Shown: positions 1-7,623, counted from the first letter of the stretch. The stretch: DNA of 64,000 nucleotides from Maricaulis sp048269565 (GCF_048269565.1 NZ_JBLXIK010000002.1:248001-312000); one strand, 5' to 3'. The notes: generated from the letters alone by a model not told the origin. Numbers and translations are program-made.

Positions 1-131
1 GACGGCCCCGCGCGCGGGTGTGGCCCCATCCCCCCGATTGTCGCGGCGTGATCGCGGGCACGCGACAAATGGCTTGCATGGAACTATCCTGCAGCCAGAG
101 GCCGCACGGCGGCATCATAGTGGAGGCGACG

Positions 132-620
132 TTGAAGCTTTTTCAGACAATTGGCCTTGCTGCCGCGATCCTGGGTGGCCTCGGGACGGCGGCTGACGCT
201 CAGGACTGGAGCCCATGGGAGCGCGCACACTCAGTCGCACGGCTTGATGATTTCTATGTGATCCGCGACGGCGGTCCCTGCTACGTCAAGCAGAGCTATG
301 CCAGCAATTCGTCGCGCATGGACCTAGTTTACAGTTCGGCGAGAGGCCTCGCATTGATTACACCGTTCAGCACAATGCCAGATCAGATTCTCTATGAGGT
401 TGATCCCGCTGGCGCGGTGCCGGCACACACCCTGCCGAGAAGCTATTTTCGACACGCCAACGCCATCGGACTACCTCCCGGCTTGGTAGACCAAATGAAG
501 CAAGGGCAATCGCTCATGGTCATGGCGCAGGTCCGTGGCCAATGGTCCCATGTCCAGACATTCCCGCTGATGGGGTTCACCGCCGCTGTGCGCCAGCTAT
601 CGGAGCCCCCTTGCGCCTGA
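132..620 (+). CDS. secreted protein, IalB-like (weak)
   Basis: Predicted 162-aa exported protein. The reading frame is open further upstream, but a TTG at 132 preceded by GGAGG (122-126) gives a clean signal peptide: a short basic start, a hydrophobic stretch (IGLAAAILGGLG) and an ADAQ cleavage site, so the mature protein would begin near QDWSPW. Two cysteines remain in the mature part (GGPCYV and the C-terminal PPCA), and the end has an L-x-GF-x-AA...L...C pattern that recalls the IalB (invasion-associated locus B) family. That assignment is weak and no function is claimed. It lies 26 bp before a tRNA-Phe scar, so it may belong to an integrated element extending left of the window. Confidence 0.55.
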   Translation: MKLFQTIGLAAAILGGLGTAADAQDWSPWERAHSVARLDDFYVIRDGGPCYVKQSYASNSSRMDLVYSSARGLALITPFSTMPDQILYEVDPAGAVPAHTLPRSYFRHANAIGLPPGLVDQMKQGQSLMVMAQVRGQWSHVQTFPLMGFTAAVRQLSEPPCA

Positions 621-646
621 CGGGCTGTGCACGCCCCAGCGTCGCA

Positions 647-696
647 GCGGATTGAAAATCCGCGTGTCGGTGGTGCGAATCCGCCCCCGGGCACCA
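647..696 (+). pseudogene. 3' fragment of tRNA-Phe(GAA), likely att scar
   Basis: A 50-nt stretch folds as the 3' half of tRNA-Phe: anticodon stem GCGGA/TCCGC around the loop TTGAAAA (anticodon GAA), variable loop, T stem GGTGG/CCGCC, acceptor strand CCCGGGC, discriminator A and encoded CCA at 694-696. No 5' acceptor strand (GCCCGGG) or D arm precedes it, and the T loop reads TGCGAAT instead of TTCGAAT, so it is not a functional tRNA. Truncated 3' tRNA halves arise when an element integrates in a tRNA gene and leaves the displaced 3' end at its far side; by that logic the element would lie to the left of the fragment. Confidence 0.75.
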
Positions 697-721
697 CCAC
701 GGGTCTGCTGCGGCTCGATGG

Positions 722-752
722 TAGGGCGGAAGCTTCCCAAGCTTACGCCCTA
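722..752. terminator. hairpin, possible terminator
   Basis: Inverted repeat TAGGGCG-g-AAGCTT-ccc-AAGCTT-a-CGCCCTA with a single mismatch pair. It overlaps the stop codon of the minus-strand gene at 750-1217 and lies just after the tRNA-Phe scar. There is no long T tract, so termination is likely but not certain. Confidence 0.5.
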
Positions 753-1217
753 ACCACCGTGCTCAGGCGCTGGGGCCATCCCCGCCAACGGATTGACCAG
801 GCGCTCGAGCCCGCGAACCTGGTCCATTCCGTCCGTCATGTAGTTCGCGAGAAGCGGGCTCCACACGCTGCCGGCCGGATCCTCGATAGCCTGCAGCAGG
901 AATGACCTCACAGCGTACAGATTGCGCTCGCAGCGCATTTCCATCGCGTCGGCACAGGCCGGGCTCGCCCTGGGCAGGTCCATGGCGTCTGCAGAGGCCA
1001 TCAGCAGGTGCAGGAACGCGCCCTCTGCCGAGCGGGGCCGCACCCAAGAGGCCGCCTCCTCCACGGCTTTAAGGCGCTTCGTGATCGCCTGTGCGGCCGG
1101 ATCGCCAAAGCCACCGGCTTCCTCAGCCTCGGCGAGCGCGATCAGGAGGGCGGCGGTTTCGCCGGCAAAGCGGGCCGATGGGCAGGTGCTGCCTGCGGTC
1201 AGATCAGATTGAAACAT
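750..1217 (-). CDS. hypothetical protein (accessory island)
   Basis: 155-aa protein, alanine/glutamate rich and probably alpha-helical, with cysteines (STCPSA, SPACADAMEMRCER); no family recognised. The frame stays open to 1271, but the ATG at 1217 (MFQSDLTAG) has a Shine-Dalgarno GGAG seven bases upstream, whereas the upstream ATG codons at 1244 and 1271 have none, so 1217 is preferred. It is divergent from the Xre gene at 1379 and shares with it a perfect palindromic operator candidate (1276-1298). It ends inside the hairpin at 722-752. A small regulator-associated or accessory role is possible; nothing in the sequence shows it. Confidence 0.55.
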   Translation of the reverse strand: MFQSDLTAGSTCPSARFAGETAALLIALAEAEEAGGFGDPAAQAITKRLKAVEEAASWVRPRSAEGAFLHLLMASADAMDLPRASPACADAMEMRCERNLYAVRSFLLQAIEDPAGSVWSPLLANYMTDGMDQVRGLERLVNPLAGMAPAPEHGG

Positions 1218-1275
1218 TGGGTGCTCCGTGTTCGTGGCTTCCATTGCGCAGCGCCTGGCGTGTACCGGCATAGCG

Positions 1276-1298
1276 AAGCGTCAATATATATGACGCTT
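1276..1298. promoter_or_regulatory. palindromic operator candidate (AAGCGTCA-N7-TGACGCTT)
   Basis: Perfect 8-bp arms around an ATATATA centre, in the intergenic region between the divergent 750-1217 gene and the Xre regulator at 1379. The TATATA centre could double as a -10 element, so a bound dimer would block transcription. Size and position fit autoregulation by the Xre protein. Confidence 0.6.
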
Positions 1299-1378
1299 TG
1301 GAATTGGCAAACGGATCAATCCTGATATTGTCCGATGCCACGCCATGCCATCGTGATGGCGGCTGAAAGGATGCCCGC

Positions 1379-1636
1379 ATGTTGACTGCTGAAGCCTGCC
1401 GCGCCGGCCGCGCCCTTCTGGGGTGGGGGCTTGAAGACCTTGCCGGGGCGAGCGGCATTGCTGCCGGCACGCTGTCGCGGATCGAGAATGGCCGCACGAT
1501 GCGCGCCGGCACCATGAAGAAGCTGGTGGACGCCTTCGGGGCCAATGGCGTCGAGATCGTGAAGACAGAAGACCGCACCGGGGCGGTGCTGATCTATGCC
1601 CGCCGAACGGCGTTCGCTGGGGATGCTCAATCGTGA
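1379..1636 (+). CDS. Xre-family HTH transcriptional regulator
   Basis: 85-aa protein with a Cro/C1-type helix-turn-helix at about residues 7-40: RAGRALLGWGLEDLAGAS, then AAGTLSRIENGRT as the recognition-helix region. The C-terminal part (FGANGVEIV...GAVLIYAR) is the short strand pair typical of small alphaproteobacterial Xre proteins. GAAAGGA lies seven bases before the ATG. The stop codon overlaps the GTG start of the next gene by four bases, so the two are co-translated. The 8-7-8 palindrome at 1276-1298 is its probable operator. The protein at 3374-4021 repeats the same domain layout in a diverged form. Confidence 0.85.
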   Translation: MLTAEACRAGRALLGWGLEDLAGASGIAAGTLSRIENGRTMRAGTMKKLVDAFGANGVEIVKTEDRTGAVLIYARRTAFAGDAQS

Positions 1637-2694
1637 CCGCAGCCCCTCCTCACAAGGCCGGTGATGGCCCTGCCGCAGAGGGTTGGACCCGCCTTAAGCC
1701 CAGCCGGGAGGTATCCAACGATATTCCCGTTCCCCAATCCGCCTCGAGGTTGGTGTCGACTGGTGAGCTCGATTATTTTTCCGACCTATTTGGCGCAGGC
1801 TTCTCCCCAGCGGGCTCAGAATTCGAATTCGGGGATGGCTTTGATCGAGAGCGGGTGCGGGTTGATCCGGTAGACCCGCATGAGTACTGGCCAGAGGGGT
1901 CTGTTGTCGCTCGCATTGTCTATGCAGATCGCCCCCTTATCCGCGAATTGTTCGGAGCGTATTGCTCGCCTGAGGCCACCCAACGCTTGCGAACCGGCGC
2001 AGAAGAAATCCTACGGGCGCACCAGTTCCCGACCGCTCAATCGGGTCGGGTCGAATGGGTGTGGAAGGGCGACTCCCTATTTTGGGCAGTCGATGGGACG
2101 TCGGATCGCGAGGAATCGGTTGGCATCATTCTTGACAATGTTCCCGACAAGCGTCGCTTGGAAGCCTACCTGCTCCCGACTGCGCCTATCAACTGGGCGA
2201 TACTGGTCTATGACTTTCTTCGCTGGGGTGACGCCTTGATGAGCCTCCCGGAAGAGGGGAGCGGCCTGACACCAGAGAAGGCTTGGCGGAAGGTTTCATT
2301 GCACGCATTTCTGCACGGCGTGCTCCTCGCGAACTACTATGCCCGTAGACGCCACGAGGAGTCCGTCCAGGCTGGGCATCGCTCCCAACGGTCCGTTCTC
2401 AGTGCCGGCGGTGCGAAGCGTGACCAAGCACAGCGCTGGCAAGCAACCCTAAAGCCTCATATCGAACGACTTTTTGATGCAAACCCAACCCTGTCCGGAC
2501 CGGATGTATACAAGAAGCTGCGGGCGCGAAGCGATGTTTCAAACCCGAAGTCCCAAGGCCATCCCCTTCGTGCGTTCTTCAGGGTCGAGCCCGATCAATA
2601 CACGACCTACCCGAGCGAGAACTCGGTGTCGCGATATGCGAACTCCCTAAAGAAAGCGCGCCAAGCCCGCGCGGCTTCGTCCGATGAAGCCTGA
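1633..2694 (+). CDS. hypothetical protein coupled to Xre regulator
   Basis: 353-aa protein with no recognised domain. It begins with GTG at 1633, overlapping the Xre stop (GTGA), so it is probably translated by coupling. Visible features are a mixed alpha/beta centre with the aromatic-rich segments RVEWVWKGDSLFWAVDG and WAILVYDFLRWGD, and a basic C-terminal third (KKLRARSD, SLKKARQARAA) that could contact nucleic acid. Base composition appears lower in GC than neighbouring core genes, consistent with transfer. The pairing of a small Xre gene with an overlapping larger gene resembles a regulator/effector pair, but no toxin, nuclease or peptidase motif (such as HEXXH) is seen. Confidence 0.65.
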   Translation: MTAAPPHKAGDGPAAEGWTRLKPSREVSNDIPVPQSASRLVSTGELDYFSDLFGAGFSPAGSEFEFGDGFDRERVRVDPVDPHEYWPEGSVVARIVYADRPLIRELFGAYCSPEATQRLRTGAEEILRAHQFPTAQSGRVEWVWKGDSLFWAVDGTSDREESVGIILDNVPDKRRLEAYLLPTAPINWAILVYDFLRWGDALMSLPEEGSGLTPEKAWRKVSLHAFLHGVLLANYYARRRHEESVQAGHRSQRSVLSAGGAKRDQAQRWQATLKPHIERLFDANPTLSGPDVYKKLRARSDVSNPKSQGHPLRAFFRVEPDQYTTYPSENSVSRYANSLKKARQARAASSDEA

Positions 2695-2829
2695 CCAATC
2701 GACGATTCATCCGACGCAACACTGACGGATCAGACACATCTTCGATCCGGTTAACACCCTCACCGAAGCACGTGCACTCCTTCGCCTATCGCAGCGCAGA
2801 CGCGCGGCAACAACCGAGGGAATGCTTCT

Positions 2830-3033
2830 ATGTCACACACTTCACCCCGCTACTTGAACACCTATCAAGCGGCTGAATTTCTCAGCGTCAGCCCGAGCTA
2901 CCTCAACAAGCTCCGCCTCACAGGGGACGGACCAGTCTTCGTCAAGGTGGGCACTCGCGTGACCTATGACCGGGCGGACCTGGAAAACTGGGCCACCGAC
3001 CGCAAACGCACCTCCACGTCCGCGACGGCCTGA
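2830..3033 (+). CDS. AlpA/MerR-like helix-turn-helix protein
   Basis: 67-aa DNA-binding protein of the excisionase/AlpA (HTH_17) type. The domain spans nearly all the protein: YQAAEFLSVSPSYLNKLR as the HTH, then a wing (GPVFVKVGTRVTYDRADLENW). Such proteins act as excisionases or as activators of mobile-element operons. GAGGGA precedes the ATG at good spacing. It is the first gene of the primase/helicase operon, five bases before the next gene. The 135 bp upstream (2695-2829) contain no gene and several short ATCCG/CGGAT repeats that could be control sites. Confidence 0.85.
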   Translation: MSHTSPRYLNTYQAAEFLSVSPSYLNKLRLTGDGPVFVKVGTRVTYDRADLENWATDRKRTSTSATA

Positions 3034-3038
3034 CTTCC

Positions 3039-3377
3039 ATGGCCACCAACGCGAACACGCGGCGGGGTCTGATCGACTTCGCCCGCGTCAATAGCGCCGC
3101 CCTGTCCGATGCGAGACGCATCGTGCCGGCGCTTCTCCCTGCCGGCCGCATGGATGGCGTGGAGTGGGTTGCTCGCAATCCTCAGCGCTCCGACCGCCGC
3201 CTGGGCTCGTTCAAGATCAATCTCGATACCGGCAAATGGGCAGACTTTGCCACCGGTGATCGGGGCGGCGATCTCGTCAGCCTGGCCGCCTTCGTCAGCG
3301 GCGAAAGCCAGCGCGATGCAGCCATCCACCTGGCGCAATCGCTGGGGGTTGATCCATTCGAGGAGGCTGCCCGATGA
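3039..3377 (+). CDS. primase-like N-terminal (CHC2-type) domain protein
   Basis: 112-aa protein matching the fold of the zinc-binding domain at the N-terminus of DnaG-like primases in mobile elements: RRLGSFKINLDTGKWADF followed by ATGDRGGDLVSLAA, the usual 'substrate strand, G-D-x-V-x-L' pattern. The cysteines of a true CHC2 zinc finger are absent, as in many plasmid and phage homologues. It overlaps the following gene by four bases (ATGA). It probably works with the Toprim/helicase protein at 4018-6486 to prime element replication, the two halves of one primase-helicase being encoded separately; this is inferred from gene order and motifs. Confidence 0.65.
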   Translation: MATNANTRRGLIDFARVNSAALSDARRIVPALLPAGRMDGVEWVARNPQRSDRRLGSFKINLDTGKWADFATGDRGGDLVSLAAFVSGESQRDAAIHLAQSLGVDPFEEAAR

Positions 3378-4021
3378 ACGCGCACACGAGACGGTTCGAC
3401 CCGGTGCCGCCCTGGGCTGTCGCAAGCCTGCGAGCGGGAATCAGTCTGCTCGACGGGGAGCGGATTCGCCGCCAGCTGTGCAGCGAGGGCATAGCGCGCC
3501 GCTACAGGGAGATGCGAGAGATCGCCTTTCTTCGCCCCGACGTGAGCTCGGCCAATTTTCAGACTTTTCGAAAGACGCTGGCGGCCTGCGGGGTCACGCT
3601 CGTCCCCCCTGATTCGGTCGCGTGTGGCATGGGGTCTCGATATGCCGGCGCGTTTGTGATCGGGCAGTATCATCCCGGCTTCCATATGCGCGCCGCACGG
3701 ATGTTGTTGGGTTGGTCATCCGGCGATGTCAGCGGCCTGCCCGATTGGGGCCTGTCCTGCGAAGAATTGGGCGATATGGAGACGTCCTCACGGAGCTTTC
3801 TGGGCGCTCCGGTCAGCGAGGCCTCCACCGAACGCGGACTGTACGGCGCTGAGATCGTCAGAAGGCTGAGGCCTGTCTACGGCGCGGCTGGCGTCACGAT
3901 CATCTTCGACGATGGCCGGGGACCGGATGCGGTCACGTTCGGCGTCTGGGCTCCTGTCGAGATCCTCGAGCCAGCTGCAGGCCGTGCGGCGCTGCTCCGC
4001 CTTGGAAGGGGCCGCGCATGA
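3374..4021 (+). CDS. hypothetical protein with degenerate Xre-like domain
   Basis: 215-aa protein. The N-terminal half (about 1-95) shows no known domain. The C-terminal half (about 105-205) looks like a diverged Xre unit: RAARMLLGWSSGDVSGL matches the start of the Xre protein at 1379 (RAGRALLGWGLEDLAGAS), and VYGAAGVTIIFDDG...AVTFGVW matches its C-terminal strands, but the recognition helix between them is altered (LSCEELGDMETSSRSF). It is translationally coupled on both sides (ATGA overlaps with 3039-3377 and 4018-6486). A DNA-binding role inside the replication operon is plausible but unproven. Confidence 0.6.
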   Translation: MNAHTRRFDPVPPWAVASLRAGISLLDGERIRRQLCSEGIARRYREMREIAFLRPDVSSANFQTFRKTLAACGVTLVPPDSVACGMGSRYAGAFVIGQYHPGFHMRAARMLLGWSSGDVSGLPDWGLSCEELGDMETSSRSFLGAPVSEASTERGLYGAEIVRRLRPVYGAAGVTIIFDDGRGPDAVTFGVWAPVEILEPAAGRAALLRLGRGRA

Positions 4022-6486
4022 CTGATCAGACGAACGATCCGTTCGACCGGGTCCGCGCTGCCCTCGATGCAGAGCCAGAGCCCGGCGAACGGCGCTCGCC
4101 CGACGCGGCGGGCGAGCTGATAGCGCCAGTACCGGATGATGCGCCGGCACGGCCCGACAAGTTCAGACGCTTGGGCACGCCGTCGCGGGTGTGGACGTAT
4201 CGCGATGCGGCGGGCGCTGTGCTTCGGCATACGCTGCGCTTCGACCAGGGGGAGGGCGAGAAGGAAATACGACCACTCACGCTTTGGCGGGATGGGGCAG
4301 AGCGCGCGACCTGGCGCTTCAAGTCTGAGCCCGGCGATGCGCGGCCGCTCTATGGTCTGGACCGCCTCGCAGCTCGCCCCAGCGCGCCGGTGCTCTTGAG
4401 CGAGGGCGAGAAGGACGCGGACGGGGCTGCGGAGCGTTTCCCCGATTATGTGTGCATGACATGGCCGGGCGGGTCGAACGCCATCGGCAAGGCTGATTTC
4501 GGACCACTCAAGGGCCGCTCTGTAGCGATCTGGCCCGATGCCGACACACCGGGCCTCAAGGCAGCGAAAGCGGCTCAGCGGGCCGCCCTGTCCGCTGGGG
4601 CCAAGGTCGCGGGCATTGTCACCTTGCCCGATGGAATGCCGGACGGATGGGGGTTGTCCGATGCCTGGCCTGCAGTGCTCAGCCAGCTCGCTGCGCAAGG
4701 CCGTCTCACGGATGCGTTGACGGCCGCCCCGTTGACCCCGGCCCTGCCCTACGGGTTCCGCCTGTCAAAGACCGGGCTGGAATATGAGACCGGCGAAGGG
4801 GAAAAGCGGCAATGGATGCGAATCACCGGCCCCTTCACGGTCGAGGGCGAGGCTCGAGATCCAGACGGCGGCGCTTGGTCTGTGGTGATCAAGTTCCGTG
4901 ACCGCGACGGCCGTGAGAAAACCGAGATCATATCGCGCGGCGACCTGGCGCGAGATTCCGGGTCGGTGCGGGCGCGATTGGCCGATGAGGGGCTTCAAGT
5001 CCCCAGCGGGCGCGGCGGCAAGGTCGAGCGCTTCGCTCAATTCTTCAATGAGATCGAGAGCCCAACGCGCCTGACACTGGTGGCGGCAACCGGTTGGGCC
5101 AGCGGGGGCCGCTTCGTGCTGCCCCAGCGGGTATTTGGGCCGGACGGGTCCGAACCGATGCTGTTCACCGGCGATGCGAACGCCCTGCACTATCGGCAAA
5201 AGGGTAGCCTGGCGACCTGGCAGGATGAGATCGCGGCGAAGGCGGCCGGCAATAACCTGCTCCTGTTCGCGCTCTCGATAGGATTCGCCGGTCCGCTCTT
5301 GCGGCCGCTCAATATCGAAGGCGGCGGCTTTCATTTCCGGGGCGGCAGCTCCACCGGCAAAACGACCCTGGCCTATGCGGCCGGTTCGATCTGGGGAGGT
5401 GGAGGCGCGCTGGGGGCGGCTCAGTCCTGGCGATCCACAGCGAACGCCCTTGAGATGATCGCCTATGGGCATAGCGAGACGCTGCTTGTGCTTGATGAGT
5501 TGGGCCTTGTTGCGCCAGAGGAAGCCGGGCAGGCGGCCTATGCCCTCGCCAGCGGACAGGCAAAGGGGCGAGCCAAGGCAGACGGCTCTCTTCGCCGCCG
5601 GTCCGAGTGGCGCACCATGCTGCTGTCGACAGGTGAGATCGGCCTTGCCGACCATATCCGGTCCGGCAAACGCAATGACCGGGTGATGGCTGGTCAGGAA
5701 CTGCGCCTGCTGGATATCCGCGCAGACGCTGGACAGGACATGGGGATATGGGAAACGCTGCACGGCGCAGCTTCCCCGGCTGGGCTGTCCGATCAAATCA
5801 AGACCGCGTGCGCCAAACACTACGGCTTCGCTGGACCGGCCTTCGTCGAGCGCTATGTCTCGGAGCCGGACGCGGCACGCGCCCGCGCTGGGGAGATCAT
5901 GGCGGGGTTCCTCGATAAGGCGCAACGGCCCGGCGATCACGGACAAGCCCAGCGCGCGGCCCTGCGCTTTGCCTTGGTGGCGGCGGCCGGCGAGCTGGCA
6001 GCGGCATTTGGTGTGGTGCCCTGGCAGGCGGGGGACGCCTCCAAGGCAGCCCTGCAACTGTTCGACCGATGGGCATCGGCATTCGGGCGATCCGCTCCAC
6101 GCGAGAAACAAGACATTATCCGCAGGCTCAAGGGGGCGATCGAGCAAGACCAGAGCCGGTTCGCGGCCTTCGCTGAGAGCGTGCACGATGAGATCGAGGA
6201 ACACACCGGCACCGGCCATCGCGCCGGGGAGGCGCGCTCGCTCAAGACCTTGGGCTACACCCACACACATGAAGCGCAGGACTTCTTCCTGTTTCACGAT
6301 ACGGGCTGGGCAGAGGTCTTCGCGGGGTTTGACCTGACCTATGCAGCGCGTGTGGCCCTGGAGGGCGGCTTCCTCTCTGCCGGCGATGGCAAACACCTGA
6401 AGCGGGTGAAGAAGTACAAGGGCAAGAACCGCCGCTTCTACTGGATTGATGCAACGATCCTGGAGGCTGAATTTGATGGCGAGTGA
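4018..6486 (+). CDS. Toprim/DUF927 primase-helicase-like protein
   Basis: 822-aa replication protein of mobile elements. The N-terminal part (about 45-230) contains a Toprim-like module with LLSEGEKDADGA near residue 129 and the acidic triad PDADTPG (D174, D176). The central DUF927 ATPase domain has Walker A GGSSTGKT at 442-449 and Walker B LLVLDELG with D493-E494. The C-terminus (after about 600) is helical with a basic end (LKRVKKYKGKNRRF). DUF927 proteins are helicases found in phages, satellites and plasmids, usually next to AlpA and primase genes as here. It starts in an ATGA overlap with the preceding gene and overlaps the next one at 6476. Confidence 0.85.
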   Translation: MTDQTNDPFDRVRAALDAEPEPGERRSPDAAGELIAPVPDDAPARPDKFRRLGTPSRVWTYRDAAGAVLRHTLRFDQGEGEKEIRPLTLWRDGAERATWRFKSEPGDARPLYGLDRLAARPSAPVLLSEGEKDADGAAERFPDYVCMTWPGGSNAIGKADFGPLKGRSVAIWPDADTPGLKAAKAAQRAALSAGAKVAGIVTLPDGMPDGWGLSDAWPAVLSQLAAQGRLTDALTAAPLTPALPYGFRLSKTGLEYETGEGEKRQWMRITGPFTVEGEARDPDGGAWSVVIKFRDRDGREKTEIISRGDLARDSGSVRARLADEGLQVPSGRGGKVERFAQFFNEIESPTRLTLVAATGWASGGRFVLPQRVFGPDGSEPMLFTGDANALHYRQKGSLATWQDEIAAKAAGNNLLLFALSIGFAGPLLRPLNIEGGGFHFRGGSSTGKTTLAYAAGSIWGGGGALGAAQSWRSTANALEMIAYGHSETLLVLDELGLVAPEEAGQAAYALASGQAKGRAKADGSLRRRSEWRTMLLSTGEIGLADHIRSGKRNDRVMAGQELRLLDIRADAGQDMGIWETLHGAASPAGLSDQIKTACAKHYGFAGPAFVERYVSEPDAARARAGEIMAGFLDKAQRPGDHGQAQRAALRFALVAAAGELAAAFGVVPWQAGDASKAALQLFDRWASAFGRSAPREKQDIIRRLKGAIEQDQSRFAAFAESVHDEIEEHTGTGHRAGEARSLKTLGYTHTHEAQDFFLFHDTGWAEVFAGFDLTYAARVALEGGFLSAGDGKHLKRVKKYKGKNRRFYWIDATILEAEFDGE

Positions 6487-6769
6487 CCCGCTTGCGGACG
6501 CTATCGCACGGGCGCGGCACCATTTCGGGGCCGGGTTCCCACCAGATCGGCCGTGGGAACGCCCGTCCGACGAAGTGGGAACCGCAAAGCATGAAAACAA
6601 TCAGGGCGCTGGGGCAGTGGTTCCCACCGTTCCCACCGTTCCCACCCCCAGCGATATACCTGACGAACTCCGTGACCGGTATGAGGAGCGCGCGGCCATC
6701 ATGGAATTCGACGGGGGGCTGGATCGAGCAGAGGCCGAACACCTTGCCCGGATCGACACGGGCGCCTAA
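6476..6769 (+). CDS. small hypothetical protein spanning iteron-like repeats
   Basis: 97-aa protein beginning at the ATG at 6476, which overlaps the DUF927 stop by 11 bases. It has a helical N-terminus (DPLADAIARARHHFGAG), a low-complexity Pro/Thr/Val linker (VPTVPTVPT) and a C-terminal helix (ERAAIMEFDGGLDRAEAEHLAR). Small genes of this type commonly follow DUF927 genes; the function is unknown. The DNA of its first half contains six copies of GTTCCCAC or its complement in several frames, so the sequence may be under constraint for a DNA-level function. Confidence 0.6.
   Translation: MASDPLADAIARARHHFGAGFPPDRPWERPSDEVGTAKHENNQGAGAVVPTVPTVPTPSDIPDELRDRYEERAAIMEFDGGLDRAEAEHLARIDTGA
6535..6646. 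repeat. iteron-like cluster of GTTCCCAC / GTGGGAAC
   Basis: Six copies of one 8-mer in 112 bp: GTTCCCAC at 6535, 6620, 6629 and 6638 (the last three in 9-bp tandem) and its complement GTGGGAAC at 6553 and 6575. The copies fall in both orientations and in different codon phases of the overlapping ORF, so protein repetition explains only the tandem triplet. Placed just after a replicative helicase gene, they resemble initiator-binding iterons of a satellite or plasmid origin. Confidence 0.5.
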
Positions 6770-6786
6770 TTTCATCGGACACTACA

Positions 6787-7623
6787 ATGGTGGTGGATCT
6801 TGGGCCGTTCCGGCGAATAGCCTCGATCTTGAGGTCAGCAGGAGGAACATGCTTGCAACAGGGACCGGATTTGGACGAGGTCCACGACCTTTTAGAGGGC
6901 GTTGAATTCTCACAATCGCAATTGAAGTCTAGCGACTCGGAATTTGCCGACCACATTGACCTGAGTGGGATCACCACTGCGGTGCTTGTGCTGTACGGTG
7001 GGCATGTCGACTACGGGTCTCCAGAAGCCAAGCAGCTTGGCGTTCCGCCGAAACTGATCAACTCCCTTATTAAGCCGTCCGTCAAAATCCTGCGCCAAGA
7101 CGCCCTTGTTCTGGCGAACAGACTGCATAGCCAATTGCGCAGTTTGGAAGGTGAGCTTGCCCCTGATGGTGTGGTCACAGCACCGGAGGAGCGCCGCCCC
7201 AGTCAAAGTGCGGCCGAGCCGTCCGGACCGACCAACTCTGGGCAAAACCCTATCAGGGTTAAAGCCACGCAATGGGCCGCTCCGCCGACGTCAACCAATA
7301 TCAAACAAAAAATATTCGAAGTCTCCGCGCTCCTCGACGACATCGTCTATTTCGTTCGAGCGAGCAACCAGCCGGATGACGAACGGGCTCTGACCGAAAT
7401 TGAGCGGACACAATTGATCGCTGTGCTTGAGACCGCCCTTAGTATCCTGAAGGCACCCCTCTTGGAGAAGGGGCTCTTGGAAAAATGCCGTGACCTACTG
7501 AAGCGTGCGGCCCGTCGGACTGCGGAGAACAAGGTAGAAGAAACCCTAGGAACGCTGGCCGACAAAGGTGTCGACGATATCGCGGATTTGATAGATCAAA
7601 TTCCATGGGACGCCATATTCTAG
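6787..7623 (+). CDS. hypothetical protein, helical C-terminus
   Basis: 278-aa protein of unknown function. The C-terminal 110 residues (KQKIFEVSALLDDIVYFVRAS onward to the end) are strongly helical with regular heptad-like leucines and end in DDIADLIDQIPWDAIF; the middle (about 110-170) is a Ser/Pro-rich linker. It contains no integrase, nuclease or membrane motif. The ATG at 6787 has no Shine-Dalgarno sequence; an in-frame TTG at 6853 is preceded by GGAGGA six bases away and may be the true start (256 aa). Lower GC than the core genome suggests cargo of the element. The 110 bp that follow, up to the tRNA-Gly gene, hold only a small hairpin. Confidence 0.6.
   Translation: MVVDLGPFRRIASILRSAGGTCLQQGPDLDEVHDLLEGVEFSQSQLKSSDSEFADHIDLSGITTAVLVLYGGHVDYGSPEAKQLGVPPKLINSLIKPSVKILRQDALVLANRLHSQLRSLEGELAPDGVVTAPEERRPSQSAAEPSGPTNSGQNPIRVKATQWAAPPTSTNIKQKIFEVSALLDDIVYFVRASNQPDDERALTEIERTQLIAVLETALSILKAPLLEKGLLEKCRDLLKRAARRTAENKVEETLGTLADKGVDDIADLIDQIPWDAIF

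Noticed and set aside
627..905. 92-aa ORF across the tRNA-Phe scar and hairpin
   Set aside because: It spans non-coding structures and lies antisense to the 750-1217 gene.
4765..6600. 611-aa minus-strand ORF opposite the DUF927 gene
   Set aside because: Antisense shadow of a high-GC gene with clear motifs on the plus strand.
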